A stretch of DNA of 64,000 bases, from the NCBI RefSeq assembly GCF_014654365.1, contig NZ_BNAY01000001.1:372001-436000 (forward strand). Direction: 5' to 3'. This stretch comes from Amycolatopsis oliviviridis (GTDB lineage Bacteria > Actinomycetota > Actinomycetes > Mycobacteriales > Pseudonocardiaceae). The translations under genes were made by a program, and so were the position numbers. Within the stretch, counting starts at the first letter, position 1, and each line of letters starts with the position of its first letter. The notes beneath the pieces are model-generated. The model was not told the origin of the DNA and searched no databases. It saw only the letters and a program-made list of their open reading frames with translations. This document shows, piece after piece, positions 43,828 through 52,877 of the stretch.

Positions 43828-46350
43828 TCAGTCGCGCTTCGCCAGCGTCGAGACCTCGGCGTCGGACAGCGGCCGGTCGTAGAACCGGACGTCGTCCACC
43901 GCGCCGCGCAGGAAGTCGACCTGCTGACCGCCATACTGACCGCGGCCGATCACCGTGTGCCCCGTGCTCGGAGCGGCGGAGCAGGCGTTCTGCGAGGCGA
44001 CCTTCTTGCCGTCGACGTACAGCGACAACGTGCCAGCCTTCGCGTCACGGACACCGGTCAGGTGGTACCACTTGCCGACTTCCGGCTTCTCCGGCGACAG
44101 GGCACGGAGACCGACGAAGCTCATCGCCCACCGCTGGTCCTGCCCGGAGTACTGCAGGAAGAACGCGCTGTCGCGGCCGGTGTCCTGGCTGACGACGGTC
44201 TGGAACGCGCCACCGGCCTCGTCCAGCTTCGCCCACGCCGAGACCGAGTAGCTGCCCGCCGTGTTGACGAGGGCCGCCCCGGTGTCGGCCTGGCCGTTGC
44301 CGGCGAAGGCCAGCGCGCCGCCCTCGACACCGCCTGCCCACTGCGTGTTGGTCAGCGTGGCGTTCGCGGTGCCGACCGAGTCGGCGGCGCTGGATCCCGT
44401 GCCCTCGTCGAACTTGTAGGCGTGCACGCCGGCGATCCCCGGGGTGCCGGGGCCCGGGTCGGGTGCGCCGGAACCGCTGCCGTCGGCGTTGCGGATGATG
44501 GCCTGGTTGACCGCGCGCACCTGCGCGAAGTCCATCTTCTTCACCTGCCTGTCGTAGGTGAAGAAGCCGTTGACCTCGTGCTCGACGTCGGTGATCTGCG
44601 TGTAGATCGAGCCGCTGATGCCGCAGCTCTGCGCCGAGGCGAGTACGTCGCGCTGGTTCTGGACGTAGCGGCTGTTCAGCGTCGCCTGGTCCTTCACCAT
44701 CTCGTAGGCGTGACCTTCGCCGAACCACATGTGGTCCTTGACCTCGAGGCCGTAACCGCCGTGTTCGCCGTCGATCGAGATCCGCTTGCCGTCCGGCATC
44801 GGCTTCGCCGGACCGGGGTAGGAGTGCCAGTCGAGGACGTCACCTTTGCCGGAGTCGCCCAGCGAGTCGCAGCAGTTGACGCCGCTGTGCGCGTTGACCA
44901 GCCGGGTCGGGTCCTGCGCCTTGACGCTTTCGGCGACCTTCCCGGTCTCCTCGCGCGACCACTCGGCCCAGCCCTCGTTGAACGGCACGTAGCCGACGAT
45001 CGAGGTCCAGTTCTTCTTCTGCTCCACCAGTTCCTTCAGTTCGGCCTTGAACTGCTGCTGGGCGTCGACGGGCGGACGGCCACCGGTGCGCATCGACGGC
45101 ATGTCCTGCCAGACGAGCAGGCCGAGCTTGTCGGCGTGGTGGTACCAGCGGTCGGGCTCGGTCTTGATGTGCTTGCGGACCGTGTTGAAGCCGAGGACCT
45201 TGTGCTGTTCGAGGTCGAAGCGCAGCGCCTGGTCGGTCGGCGCGGTGTAGATGCCGTCCGGCCAGTACCCCTGGTCCAAAGTGGACTGGAGGAAGAGGAT
45301 CTTGCCGTTGAGGGTGAACCGGAGTTTGCCGTCGGCGCCCTTCGTGGTGCCGTACTCACGCATGCCGAAGTACGACGACACCTTGTCGACGGTGCGGCGG
45401 CCGTCCTTCAGCACGACGTCGAGGTCGTAGAGGAACGGCGAGTCCGGCGACCAGAGTTTCGCCTTGGGCACCGGCAGGGAGATCGTCCCGGCCGCCGACG
45501 CCGTGCTGCGGCTGACCACCTTCCTGCCGTCGCGGACCACGGCCTCGACGGTCAGCCCGGAGCCGCCGCCGGTGTCGACGGTGAGCTTGAGCGTGGAGGA
45601 CTTGAGATCGGGGACCATGCCGAGCGTGCCGACGTGCTTGGCCGCGACCGGTTCCATCCACACCGTCTGCCAGATGCCCGAGGCGCCTTCGTAGAAGATG
45701 CCGCGGTCGGGGACGAGACGCTGCTTGCCGACGGGTTGCCAGGTCGCGTCGGCGCGGTCCTCGACGCCGACGATGATCTCCTGCTCTCCTTTGGCTTTCA
45801 GGGCCGACGTCACATCGGCGGAGAACGCGCCGTAGCCGCCCTGGTGCGCGGCCACCTCCTTGCCGTTGACCCAGACCTTCGCCTTGTAGTCGACGGCGCC
45901 GAAGTTGATCCGCAGGGTGTTGTCCCTGCCCACGTTCCAGTGCTTGGGCACGGTGAACGTGCGGCGGTACCACATGTAGTCCTCGTGCCGCTGGATCCCC
46001 GAAAGCGCCGATTCGGTGGGGTAGGGGACCAGGATCTTCTCGGCGAGCTTCTCGCCGATCGGCGGGATCTCGCCGGGCGCGGCGCCGGCGAACTCCCAGA
46101 CCCCGTTGAGGTTCTGCCAGTTCTCGCGCACCAGTTGCGGCCGGGGGTACTCGGGCAACGCGTTGGTGGGCGAGACCTGGTCGGTCCACGGGGTGGTCAG
46201 GCGTGGCTTGCCCATCTTCCAGCCGCTCTCCGCGGCCGTCGCGGGTCCTGACGTCAGCGCCAAGGCGGCCAGGGCGGCCACCGCGGCGGTCAGGGGCTTC
46301 CGGAAGCGTCTCGGCTTCCGGGGGCGTGGTGGTGACAACGTTGGCAACAT
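43828..46350 (-). CDS. Secreted GH2 glycoside hydrolase with C-terminal LamG domain
   Basis: An 840-residue protein from ATG 46350. A signal peptide (~1-42) is followed by GH2 sugar-binding, Ig-like and TIM-barrel domains. The acid/base is Glu459 in VPFNEGW and the likely nucleophile Glu590 in YTQITDVEHEV. After a GSGSGAPDPGPG linker (near 620) comes a LamG/concanavalin-type domain (~640-835), which usually binds polysaccharides. Specificity may be beta-galactosidase, glucuronidase or mannosidase. A strong LacI-like palindrome lies upstream (46488-46514), suggesting sugar-induced control. Confidence 0.9.
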   Translation of the reverse strand: MLPTLSPPRPRKPRRFRKPLTAAVAALAALALTSGPATAAESGWKMGKPRLTTPWTDQVSPTNALPEYPRPQLVRENWQNLNGVWEFAGAAPGEIPPIGEKLAEKILVPYPTESALSGIQRHEDYMWYRRTFTVPKHWNVGRDNTLRINFGAVDYKAKVWVNGKEVAAHQGGYGAFSADVTSALKAKGEQEIIVGVEDRADATWQPVGKQRLVPDRGIFYEGASGIWQTVWMEPVAAKHVGTLGMVPDLKSSTLKLTVDTGGGSGLTVEAVVRDGRKVVSRSTASAAGTISLPVPKAKLWSPDSPFLYDLDVVLKDGRRTVDKVSSYFGMREYGTTKGADGKLRFTLNGKILFLQSTLDQGYWPDGIYTAPTDQALRFDLEQHKVLGFNTVRKHIKTEPDRWYHHADKLGLLVWQDMPSMRTGGRPPVDAQQQFKAELKELVEQKKNWTSIVGYVPFNEGWAEWSREETGKVAESVKAQDPTRLVNAHSGVNCCDSLGDSGKGDVLDWHSYPGPAKPMPDGKRISIDGEHGGYGLEVKDHMWFGEGHAYEMVKDQATLNSRYVQNQRDVLASAQSCGISGSIYTQITDVEHEVNGFFTYDRQVKKMDFAQVRAVNQAIIRNADGSGSGAPDPGPGTPGIAGVHAYKFDEGTGSSAADSVGTANATLTNTQWAGGVEGGALAFAGNGQADTGAALVNTAGSYSVSAWAKLDEAGGAFQTVVSQDTGRDSAFFLQYSGQDQRWAMSFVGLRALSPEKPEVGKWYHLTGVRDAKAGTLSLYVDGKKVASQNACSAAPSTGHTVIGRGQYGGQQVDFLRGAVDDVRFYDRPLSDAEVSTLAKRD

Positions 46351-46487
46351 CTGCTCGACACCCTTCTCCGGGGGCGGCCGCCTCGGCGGAGGTGCGCCTC
46401 CCACTGGACCTGTGCAGGCGTGAAACCACGACCCCGTGGACGGTGGGAACCGGTGTGAGCCGGGCCACGGCTGGCCGTCAGGACGTT

Positions 46488-46514
46488 TTTACATCGTTGA
46501 TACAACGTTGTAAA
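46488..46514. promoter_or_regulatory. LacI-like operator upstream of the GH2 gene
   Basis: TTTACATCGTTG and CAACGTTGTAAA flank ATA: 12-bp arms with one mismatch. The right part contains the perfect dyad TACAACGTTGTA (46501-46512). It lies in an AT-rich patch about 140 bases before the GH2 start. CG-centred palindromes of this kind are typical LacI-family sites. Confidence 0.65.
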
Positions 46515-46630
46515 GCGTCGAAGGCCTCGAATCGGTCCTGGACGGCGGAGCTGTCCGGTGTGTCAGGGGGAGGCGAGTGCGGCGCGGACCCACCCCGACC
46601 GAGGCTCCGCCGCCACGCTCACCTACTTAA

Positions 46631-46685
46631 GCGCGTGAAGGCCCCCTTCCCGCGGCTCAGTCGAGGGAAGGGGGCCTTCACGCGC
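46631..46685. repeat. Long hairpin of the GTGAAGGCC repeat type
   Basis: Perfect 21-bp arms beginning GCGCGTGAAGGCCCCC, with a 13-base loop. The core GTGAAGGCCmCyTTC resembles the palindromes at 42589-42641, so it seems to be a dispersed intergenic repeat. It sits between the divergent GH2 and FAD-oxidase promoters and could insulate them. The rest of the 46351-46799 gap has only the two operators annotated here. Confidence 0.65.
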
Positions 46686-46750
46686 GGTCGTTGTGGTACC
46701 GCAAGCGGGGCGTGGGGTCGAACGTGGTGGGTGCCCACGTTGACACGGGA

Positions 46751-46783
46751 TCTGACCGATAAGTAACTTACTGAAGAGTCAGA
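46751..46783. promoter_or_regulatory. Nested coaxial dyad upstream of the FAD oxidase gene
   Basis: An inner AGTAA-C-TTACT and an outer TCTGAC / GTCAGA share the same centre (46767), with 5-base gaps on both sides. The outer arm ends 17 bases before the ATG at 46800. Such 33-bp symmetry suggests cooperative binding of a dimeric or tetrameric repressor. No regulator is adjacent. Confidence 0.6.
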
Positions 46784-46799
46784 TCGAAGGGAGGCGACG

Positions 46800-48383
46800 A
46801 TGCCGACCGAGGAGCGGTCCTGGTGGGGCTGGGGCACCACCGACGGCGAACTGTCCAGGGAAGAGTCCGACGCGCTGGTCGCCCGCACGTCGGGTGTGTT
46901 GCCCGGGCACGACTTCACCGACCACGCCCCGCCGGAACCTTCGGAGCTCGACCTCCCGGCGCCGCGGATCCGCCCTCCCTCGACGCTCGCCGCGTTGTGC
47001 GGCGACGAACCCGTCGACCGGTTGTCCCACGCCCGGGGCAAGGCCTTCCGCGACGTCGTCCGCAATCTGCTCGGCCGGATCGACCACGTCCCGGATCTGG
47101 TCGCCCGCCCGCACACCGAACAGGACGTCGTCGACCTCCTCGACTGGTGCGCGGCCTCCGGCACCGCGCTGATTCCTTACGGTGGCGGCAGTTCCGTGGT
47201 CGGCGGGATCGAACCGCGATTCGATGGTCCGGCGGTGTCGATGGATCTGGCCTGCCTCGACACCGTGCTCGAAGTGGACACGGTCAGCCGCGCGGCCCGG
47301 ATCCAGGCCGGGATCTTCGGGCCGGCGCTGGAAGACCGCCTTCGCCCGCTGGGACTGACCCTGCGGCACTTCCCGCAGTCGTTCGCCCACTCCACGCTCG
47401 GCGGCTGGCTCGCCACCCGCGCGGGCGGGCATTTCGCCACGCTCGCCACGCATATCGACGATCTCACCGAGTCGCTGCGCGTCGTCACCCCGGCCGGGAT
47501 CAGCGAATCGCGGCGCCTTCCGGGATCGGGCGCCGGTCCTTCGCCGGACCGGATGTTCCTCGGCTCCGAAGGCACGCTCGGCGTGATCACCGAAGCCTGG
47601 ATGCGGCTGCAGGACAGGCCGGTCTGGCAGGTCACCGCGTCGATCGCCTTCGAGCGTCAGGAAGACGCGGTCGCCGCCACCCGTGCGATCGCGCAGTCCG
47701 GGCTCCACCCGTCGAACTGCCGCCTCCTCGACCCGGCCGAGGCCTTCATCAACGCGGGCGCGAGCGTGGGCGGGGGATTGCTGCTGGTCGGGTTCGAGTC
47801 CGCCGACCATCCGGTCGACACGTGGCTGGAACGCGCACTCGAACTGACCGCGGGCCACGGCGGGGTCGTGAAAGCCAGGCGCGGCAAGGATTCCCCGGAC
47901 CGGGACAGCGCCTCGACCTGGCGTTCGTCGTTCCTGCGGATGCCGTACCAGCGCGACGCCCTTGCCCGCCGGTCGCTGATCGTGGAGACCTTCGAGACCG
48001 CCTGCACCTGGGACGCCTTCGACGAGTTCCACGACGCGATCACGTCGGCGGCACGCGCCGCGATCGACGAGGTGTGCGGCGGCGCCGGCGTCGTCACCTG
48101 CCGCTTCACCCACGTCTATCCCGACGGTCCCGCGCCGTACTACGGGATCTACGCCGCCGGGCGCTGGGGGAGCACGGTCGCGCAGTGGGACGAGATCAAG
48201 GCCGCCGTCTCCGAGGCGATCGCGGGCCACGGCGGCACGATCACCCACCATCACGCCGTCGGCCGCGACCATCGGCCCTGGTACGACCGGCAGCGCCCCG
48301 ATCCGTTCGCGGCCGCGCTCACCGCCGCCAAGACCGCCCTCGATCCGGCTGGCATCCTCAATCCCGGAGTGCTGATCCGCTGA
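46800..48383 (+). CDS. FAD-linked oxidase, alkyldihydroxyacetonephosphate synthase-like
   Basis: A 527-residue flavoprotein of the VAO/PCMH fold with ribosome site AAGGGAGG. The FAD-binding PYGGGSSVVGG block (near 123-133), the PSPDRMFLGSEGTLGVITEAW block and the terminal ITHHHAVGRDHRPWY match the AGPS family. Eukaryotic AGPS makes ether lipids; actinobacterial homologues are of unsettled function. Followed after 17 bases by the M20 peptidase, so probably cotranscribed. Confidence 0.85.
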   Translation: MPTEERSWWGWGTTDGELSREESDALVARTSGVLPGHDFTDHAPPEPSELDLPAPRIRPPSTLAALCGDEPVDRLSHARGKAFRDVVRNLLGRIDHVPDLVARPHTEQDVVDLLDWCAASGTALIPYGGGSSVVGGIEPRFDGPAVSMDLACLDTVLEVDTVSRAARIQAGIFGPALEDRLRPLGLTLRHFPQSFAHSTLGGWLATRAGGHFATLATHIDDLTESLRVVTPAGISESRRLPGSGAGPSPDRMFLGSEGTLGVITEAWMRLQDRPVWQVTASIAFERQEDAVAATRAIAQSGLHPSNCRLLDPAEAFINAGASVGGGLLLVGFESADHPVDTWLERALELTAGHGGVVKARRGKDSPDRDSASTWRSSFLRMPYQRDALARRSLIVETFETACTWDAFDEFHDAITSAARAAIDEVCGGAGVVTCRFTHVYPDGPAPYYGIYAAGRWGSTVAQWDEIKAAVSEAIAGHGGTITHHHAVGRDHRPWYDRQRPDPFAAALTAAKTALDPAGILNPGVLIR

Positions 48384-48400
48384 CCGAACCGGGAGATACC

Positions 48401-49786
48401 GTGGCCATCCCCGCAGAACTGGTTTCGCAAGCCCGGGAACACGTCGACTCGGGGGCCTTCTTCGCCGAGCTCGCCGAACTCGTCCGGTATCCGACCGTGA
48501 GCGATCATCCGAGCGGCCGTGTCGCCATCAAGGCATACCTGGACGAGGTCCTGACCCCGGCGCTGAGCGCGCTCGGCTGTTCGGTGACGACGTATCCCAA
48601 TCCCGACCCGGACGGTGGCCCGTTCCTGATCGGGACCCGGATCGAATCCCCGGAGCTGCCGACACTCCTGTGCTACGGCCACGCCGACGTCGTCGACGGG
48701 CACGAGGGCCGGTGGAGCGAAGGCCGGGACCCGTGGACGCTGACCGCGGACGGCGAACGCTGGTACGGCCGTGGCTCGGCGGACAACAAAGGACAGCATC
48801 TGATCACCCTGACCGCGCTCAGACTGCTTCTCGCCGAGGCGGGCACGCTCGGGTTCAACCTCAAGTTCCTGTTCGAGACCGGGGAGGAGATCGGCTCACC
48901 CGGGCTCGACGAGTTCGTCGCGGCGCACCAGGAGGAACTGGGCGCCGACGTCCTCATCGCCTCCGACGGCCCGCGCCTGGACGCGGCGACGCCGACGCTG
49001 TTCCTCGGCGCCCGGGGCAGCGTCCGGATCGCCCTAGACGTCGATCTCCGGCCCGACGCCTACCACTCCGGTAACTGGGGCGGGGTCCTGCGCAATCCCG
49101 CCACCACCCTCGCCGGGGCGATCGCCTCTCTCGTCGACGGACACGGCCGCGTCCAGGTGCCGGAGCTCCTGCCGCCCGCGCTTCCGGGCAGTGTCCGCGC
49201 GGCGCTCGCCGACCTCGAAATCGGGAACACACCAGGAGATCCGGCGCTGGACGAGGGCTGGGGCGACACCGGGCTGACCGCGGCCGAGCGGCTGTACGGC
49301 TGGAACACCCTCGAAGTCCTCTCACTCGGCGCGGCCGACATCGACCGGCCGGTCAACGCCATTCCCGGCCGGGCTCGCGCGATGCTGCAACTGCGCTACG
49401 TCGCGGGGACCGACGTCGGCGGTGTGGGCGAGGCGATCACGAAACACCTTGCCGCCCAAGGGTTCTCGATGGTCGACGTCACCGCCGAAAGCAGCTTCGT
49501 CGCCAGTCGGACCCCGGTCGACGACCCGTGGGTGGGCTGGGCGAAGGGCGTCCTCGACGAGGTCGCCGATCGTCCGGTGGCGATCCTGCCGAGCTTCGGC
49601 GGCGGCCTGCCGAACCACGTGTTCACCGACATCCTCGGTCTGCCGACGCTGTGGCTGCCGCATTCCTATCCCGGCTGCCTCCAGCACGCGCCCGACGAAC
49701 ACCTCACCGCCCCGATCGCGCGAGAAGGCGTCGTGCTCGCCACGGCGCTGTTCCACGCGCTCGGCCGCCGTGGCGAGGAGGCGTGA
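48401..49786 (+). CDS. M20-family metallopeptidase
   Basis: A 461-residue enzyme starting at GTG 48401 after GGGAGA. Co-catalytic metal-site residues are visible: His94 (CYGHADVVDG), Asp128 (RGSADNKGQ) and Glu162/Glu163 (FETGEEIGSPG), with the distal His in PHSYPGCLQHAPDEH. The insert between residues ~200 and 330 is the dimerisation domain. It is likely a dipeptidase or amidohydrolase in the cytoplasm. Its neighbour is the AGPS-like oxidase; no functional link is obvious. Confidence 0.87.
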   Translation: MAIPAELVSQAREHVDSGAFFAELAELVRYPTVSDHPSGRVAIKAYLDEVLTPALSALGCSVTTYPNPDPDGGPFLIGTRIESPELPTLLCYGHADVVDGHEGRWSEGRDPWTLTADGERWYGRGSADNKGQHLITLTALRLLLAEAGTLGFNLKFLFETGEEIGSPGLDEFVAAHQEELGADVLIASDGPRLDAATPTLFLGARGSVRIALDVDLRPDAYHSGNWGGVLRNPATTLAGAIASLVDGHGRVQVPELLPPALPGSVRAALADLEIGNTPGDPALDEGWGDTGLTAAERLYGWNTLEVLSLGAADIDRPVNAIPGRARAMLQLRYVAGTDVGGVGEAITKHLAAQGFSMVDVTAESSFVASRTPVDDPWVGWAKGVLDEVADRPVAILPSFGGGLPNHVFTDILGLPTLWLPHSYPGCLQHAPDEHLTAPIAREGVVLATALFHALGRRGEEA

Positions 49787-49827
49787 CGAGCGAACGGGCG
49801 GTGGCCTGATCGCGGCCGGCCGAAAAC

Positions 49828-49849
49828 TGTCGGACCCGGCTGCCAGGAT
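49828..49849 (+). promoter_or_regulatory. Possible degenerate PafBC-type promoter of the DUF1963 gene
   Basis: TGTCGGAC, eight bases, then CAGGAT. Compared with TGTCRGTG-N8-TANNNT, spacing is exact and the TGTCGG core and two of the three fixed -10 bases match. The -10 ends six bases before GTG 49856, fitting a leaderless transcript. Weaker than the site at 16598. Confidence 0.35.
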
Positions 49850-49855
49850 GCGGGA

Positions 49856-50710
49856 GTGGAAACCTGGAGAACCCGGCTCGGCGCCCTCGCGCACGAGCGG
49901 CTGCCCGCGGATCTGGCGACGCGGTGGACCGACCTGTTCCGTCCCGGAATCCGGCTGGACTCCGGCGGCGGTGGCGCCTCCGTCGCGAGGCTTGGCGGGA
50001 ATCCGTCGCTCCCGTCCGGAACCGAGTGGCCCGAGTGCGAAGGATGGCCGCTGGACTTCGTCGCGGCGATAGACTGCGCGGCGCTGCCGCGCGAGTTCCT
50101 GACCATCGCCCTGCCCGAACGCGGGACCTTGCTGTTCTTCGTCCTCGATCCGCTCCGGCACTCCGGGGAAGACTGGCAGGACCTGTCCAACGTGGCCTTC
50201 ACCGGGCAGGTGCTCTTCGTGCCGGCGGACGTCGCGGTCGCCGAACGAAAGCCCCCGGCGGATCGGGTCCCGTATCCCGGCCGCACGCTCTTCGCGGAGG
50301 TCGTGGCCACCGCGCCGGAAGGGGAGCACACACTCATGGACACGACCGAGACCTCGGCCGGTGTTTCACTCTCGGAGGCCGCGGAAGAGGCACACGATTC
50401 GGGTTCGGGCGTGTTCGGGGAGCTTGTGTGGGATGCCTACGGACATCTTCCGCAGCATCAGGTCGGCGGCTTCGCTTTACCGATCCAGGGCGCCGTGGAG
50501 AACGACGTCGCGGCAGACGTGCTGGGCGCCTGGAACCATCCGAGGGTCCCGGAGGAAGCGGGCCATTGGCTGCTGCTGGCCCAGATCGACAGTGACCAGG
50601 ACGCCGAGATGACCTGGGGAGACGTCGGGATGCTGTATTGGATGATCCGCGACGACGACCTGGCGGCCGGCCGGTTCGAGGCGGCTCGATGCGTCATGCA
50701 GTGCGGGTGA
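49856..50710 (+). CDS. DUF1963 (YwqG-like) protein
   Basis: A 284-residue soluble protein. LGGNPSLPSGTEWP near residue 46, the PLDFVAAIDCAALP segment and the C-terminal LLAQIDSD ... WGDVGMLYWMI are the DUF1963 hallmarks. YwqG-type proteins have no known activity. No ribosome site at a proper distance, but a -10-like CAGGAT just upstream supports a leaderless GTG start. Confidence 0.85.
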   Translation: METWRTRLGALAHERLPADLATRWTDLFRPGIRLDSGGGGASVARLGGNPSLPSGTEWPECEGWPLDFVAAIDCAALPREFLTIALPERGTLLFFVLDPLRHSGEDWQDLSNVAFTGQVLFVPADVAVAERKPPADRVPYPGRTLFAEVVATAPEGEHTLMDTTETSAGVSLSEAAEEAHDSGSGVFGELVWDAYGHLPQHQVGGFALPIQGAVENDVAADVLGAWNHPRVPEEAGHWLLLAQIDSDQDAEMTWGDVGMLYWMIRDDDLAAGRFEAARCVMQCG

Positions 50711-50716
50711 GGCGCC

Positions 50717-52300
50717 TTACGACTCTCGCAAGAGGTAGCGCTGCAGCTTCCCGCTCGCGTTGCGCGGCAACGCTTCGATGAACCGGACGCGACGCGGGTA
50801 CTTGTACGGCGCCGCAGTCTCTTTCGCGTGGTTCTGCAGTGCTCGCGCCAGGTCCGCTCCCGGTTCGGCGCCGGGCCGGGGCACGACGAACGCCGTCACG
50901 ACCGAACCGCGGTCCGGGTCCGGCGTGCCGATCACCGCGCATTCCTCGACGTCCGGATGCGTGAGCAGGACTTCCTCGACCTCGGGGGCGGCGATGTTGT
51001 AGCCCGACGAGATGATCATGTCGTCGCTGCGCGCGACGAACCGGAAGTAGCCGTCCGCGTCACGGACGTAGGTGTCGCCGGTGAGGTTCCAGCCGTCCCG
51101 GACGTAGTCCCGCTGGCGCGGGTCTTCGAGGTACCGGCAGCCCGTCGGCCCTTTCACGGCAAGGAAACCAGGCGTTCCGTCGGGGACGGGCGAGCCGTCG
51201 ACGTCGAGGACGGCGGCCCGGTAGCCGGGCACGGCCTTCCCAGTCGCGCCCGGACGCGCGTCGCCGTCGGCCGCGGAAAGGAACACGTGCAGCATTTCGG
51301 TGCTGCCGAGTCCGTCGATGAGCGGACGCCCGACGACCTCCCGGTACCGCTCGGCCACGGGAGCGGGGAGGGATTCGCCCGCCGAGACCGCCCGGCGCAC
51401 TCCGGCCAGGAGCCCGCCGTCGCCGGCGTTCAGGATCGCCCGGTACGCGGTCGGGGCGGTGAAGAGGACCGTGACGCCCTTGCCTGCGACGATGGCGGCG
51501 AGTTCCGCAGGGGTCGCACGTTCGATCAGAAGCGTCGCCGCCCCCGCGCGCAAGGGGAAGACCAGCAGTCCGCCGAGGCCGAAGGTGAAGGCCAGCGGCG
51601 GTGTTCCGCAGAAGAGGTCGTCGGGCGTCGGCCGCACGACGTGCCGGGAGAACGTGTCGGCGATCGCGAGCAGGTCGCGGTGGAAGTGCATCGTCGCCTT
51701 CGGGGATCCCGTGGTACCGGAGGTGAAGGCGAGCAGGGCGACGTCGTCGGCCGCCGTCGGGACGTCGGCGAACGTCGCCGGGTGCCGTTCCGCACGGGCG
51801 GCGAGCTCCGTTCCGTAGGACACGACGGGCAGATCAGGCGGGAGTTCGTCCAGCAGGCGCTCGTCGCAGACCGCGAGCGCGGGCTCCGCGCGGCCGGCGA
51901 TCTTGTCGAGTTCGGCGCGCCGCAACATCGGCATGGTCGTGACGGCCACCGCGCCCGCCTTGAGCACGGCCAGCCACACCACCGCGAGCCACGGCGTGTT
52001 GGTGCCCCGCAGCAGCACCCGGGCGCCGGGGACCACGCCGAAATCGGTGACCAGGACGTGGGCGACACGGTTGGCGCGAGCCAGGACTTCGCCGTACGTC
52101 CACGTTTCGGCACGGGACACCAGGCACGGCCGGTCCGGGCCCGACCGCTCGATGCTCTCGTCGAGCAGCGCGGTCGCGGCGTTCAGCCGGTCGGGATACC
52201 GCAGCTCCGGCAGATCGAACACGAGCTCCGGCCACTGATCGGCGGGCGGCAGCCGGTCACGGCAGAACGGGTCGACGTGCGCGCTGGGAGAAAGCCTCAT
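50717..52300 (-). CDS. AMP-dependent acyl/aryl-CoA ligase (benzoate-CoA ligase-like)
   Basis: A 527-residue ANL-superfamily enzyme; ATG 52300 has GGAG upstream. The P-loop is FTSGTTGSPKATMHFHRD, then GLGSTEMLHVFLS, the NLTGDTYVRDADGYFRFVARSDDMI hinge, and terminal Lys in PRNASGKLQRYLL. The layout follows benzoate/2-aminobenzoate-CoA ligases. It activates an aromatic or short acid with ATP and CoA. It converges on the DUF1963 gene with a 6-base gap. Confidence 0.9.
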   Translation of the reverse strand: MRLSPSAHVDPFCRDRLPPADQWPELVFDLPELRYPDRLNAATALLDESIERSGPDRPCLVSRAETWTYGEVLARANRVAHVLVTDFGVVPGARVLLRGTNTPWLAVVWLAVLKAGAVAVTTMPMLRRAELDKIAGRAEPALAVCDERLLDELPPDLPVVSYGTELAARAERHPATFADVPTAADDVALLAFTSGTTGSPKATMHFHRDLLAIADTFSRHVVRPTPDDLFCGTPPLAFTFGLGGLLVFPLRAGAATLLIERATPAELAAIVAGKGVTVLFTAPTAYRAILNAGDGGLLAGVRRAVSAGESLPAPVAERYREVVGRPLIDGLGSTEMLHVFLSAADGDARPGATGKAVPGYRAAVLDVDGSPVPDGTPGFLAVKGPTGCRYLEDPRQRDYVRDGWNLTGDTYVRDADGYFRFVARSDDMIISSGYNIAAPEVEEVLLTHPDVEECAVIGTPDPDRGSVVTAFVVPRPGAEPGADLARALQNHAKETAAPYKYPRRVRFIEALPRNASGKLQRYLLRES

Positions 52301-52424
52301 CGTCGCCGCTCCTCGGTCCGGCCGGGCCCCCTCCGCGAAGGTAGCACTTGTTACGACCGTCGAGAAGGCGCGATGTCCTGCCCGTGACGACGGCACCGGA
52401 CAAGACATGGGCAGAATGTCCCCT

Positions 52425-52877
52425 GTGGACGAGGAACCGCCGGAGCACGCGCGCTACGCCGGCCATCGCCAGGCGCTGGCGCGGGCGACCGATGTCGAGG
52501 AAGGCGCGTTGATCGGCGAAGTGCTCGGCGATCCGGACAAGGTGATGGCGGAGGCCGCAGTCGCCGGTCATCTCGACGACCGGGCGGCCGCTCTGCACCT
52601 GCTGCCGTCGTATCCGGCCTGGGCGGAGAAGGTCGCGGGCCTCGTCGAAGGCCGCCCGTTCCTCGCGCTACGACTCGGGGAGTGGACGTTGTTCCGGGCG
52701 ATCTCCCTTGGCGCGCCGTGGCGGGCCGAAGAGCTGCTCGCGGCCACGGATTGGCTGCAGCGCAAGGTTTCCGAGAGTGTCACCGCGCCGGAAGCCCTGG
52801 CGGTGCTCGCCGAGCACGGCCGGACCAGGCGGATCCGCAACGCGGCCGCGCTGCAGCTCAGTTCACGACGTCGGTGA
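52425..52877 (+). CDS. Uncharacterised small protein
   Basis: A 150-residue helical protein. GTG 52425 is preferred because CAGAAT ends seven bases upstream, like other leaderless promoters here; ATG 52407 and 52416 are alternatives. Ala/Leu/Arg-rich repeats (for example residues ~35-60 and 100-145) suggest HEAT-like helices. No family recognised. Its last 20 bases overlap the convergent TetR gene. Confidence 0.6.
   Translation: MDEEPPEHARYAGHRQALARATDVEEGALIGEVLGDPDKVMAEAAVAGHLDDRAAALHLLPSYPAWAEKVAGLVEGRPFLALRLGEWTLFRAISLGAPWRAEELLAATDWLQRKVSESVTAPEALAVLAEHGRTRRIRNAAALQLSSRRR

Noticed and set aside
43957..46251. Long plus-strand open frame (764 codons) opposite the GH2 gene
   Set aside because: It mirrors a gene with clear GH2 motifs; the product is Arg/Val/Asp-rich without any domain, as expected from high-GC antisense frames.
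50828..52387. Plus-strand 519-codon frame opposite the CoA ligase
   Set aside because: Antisense to a gene with complete ANL motifs; composition is typical of a shadow frame.
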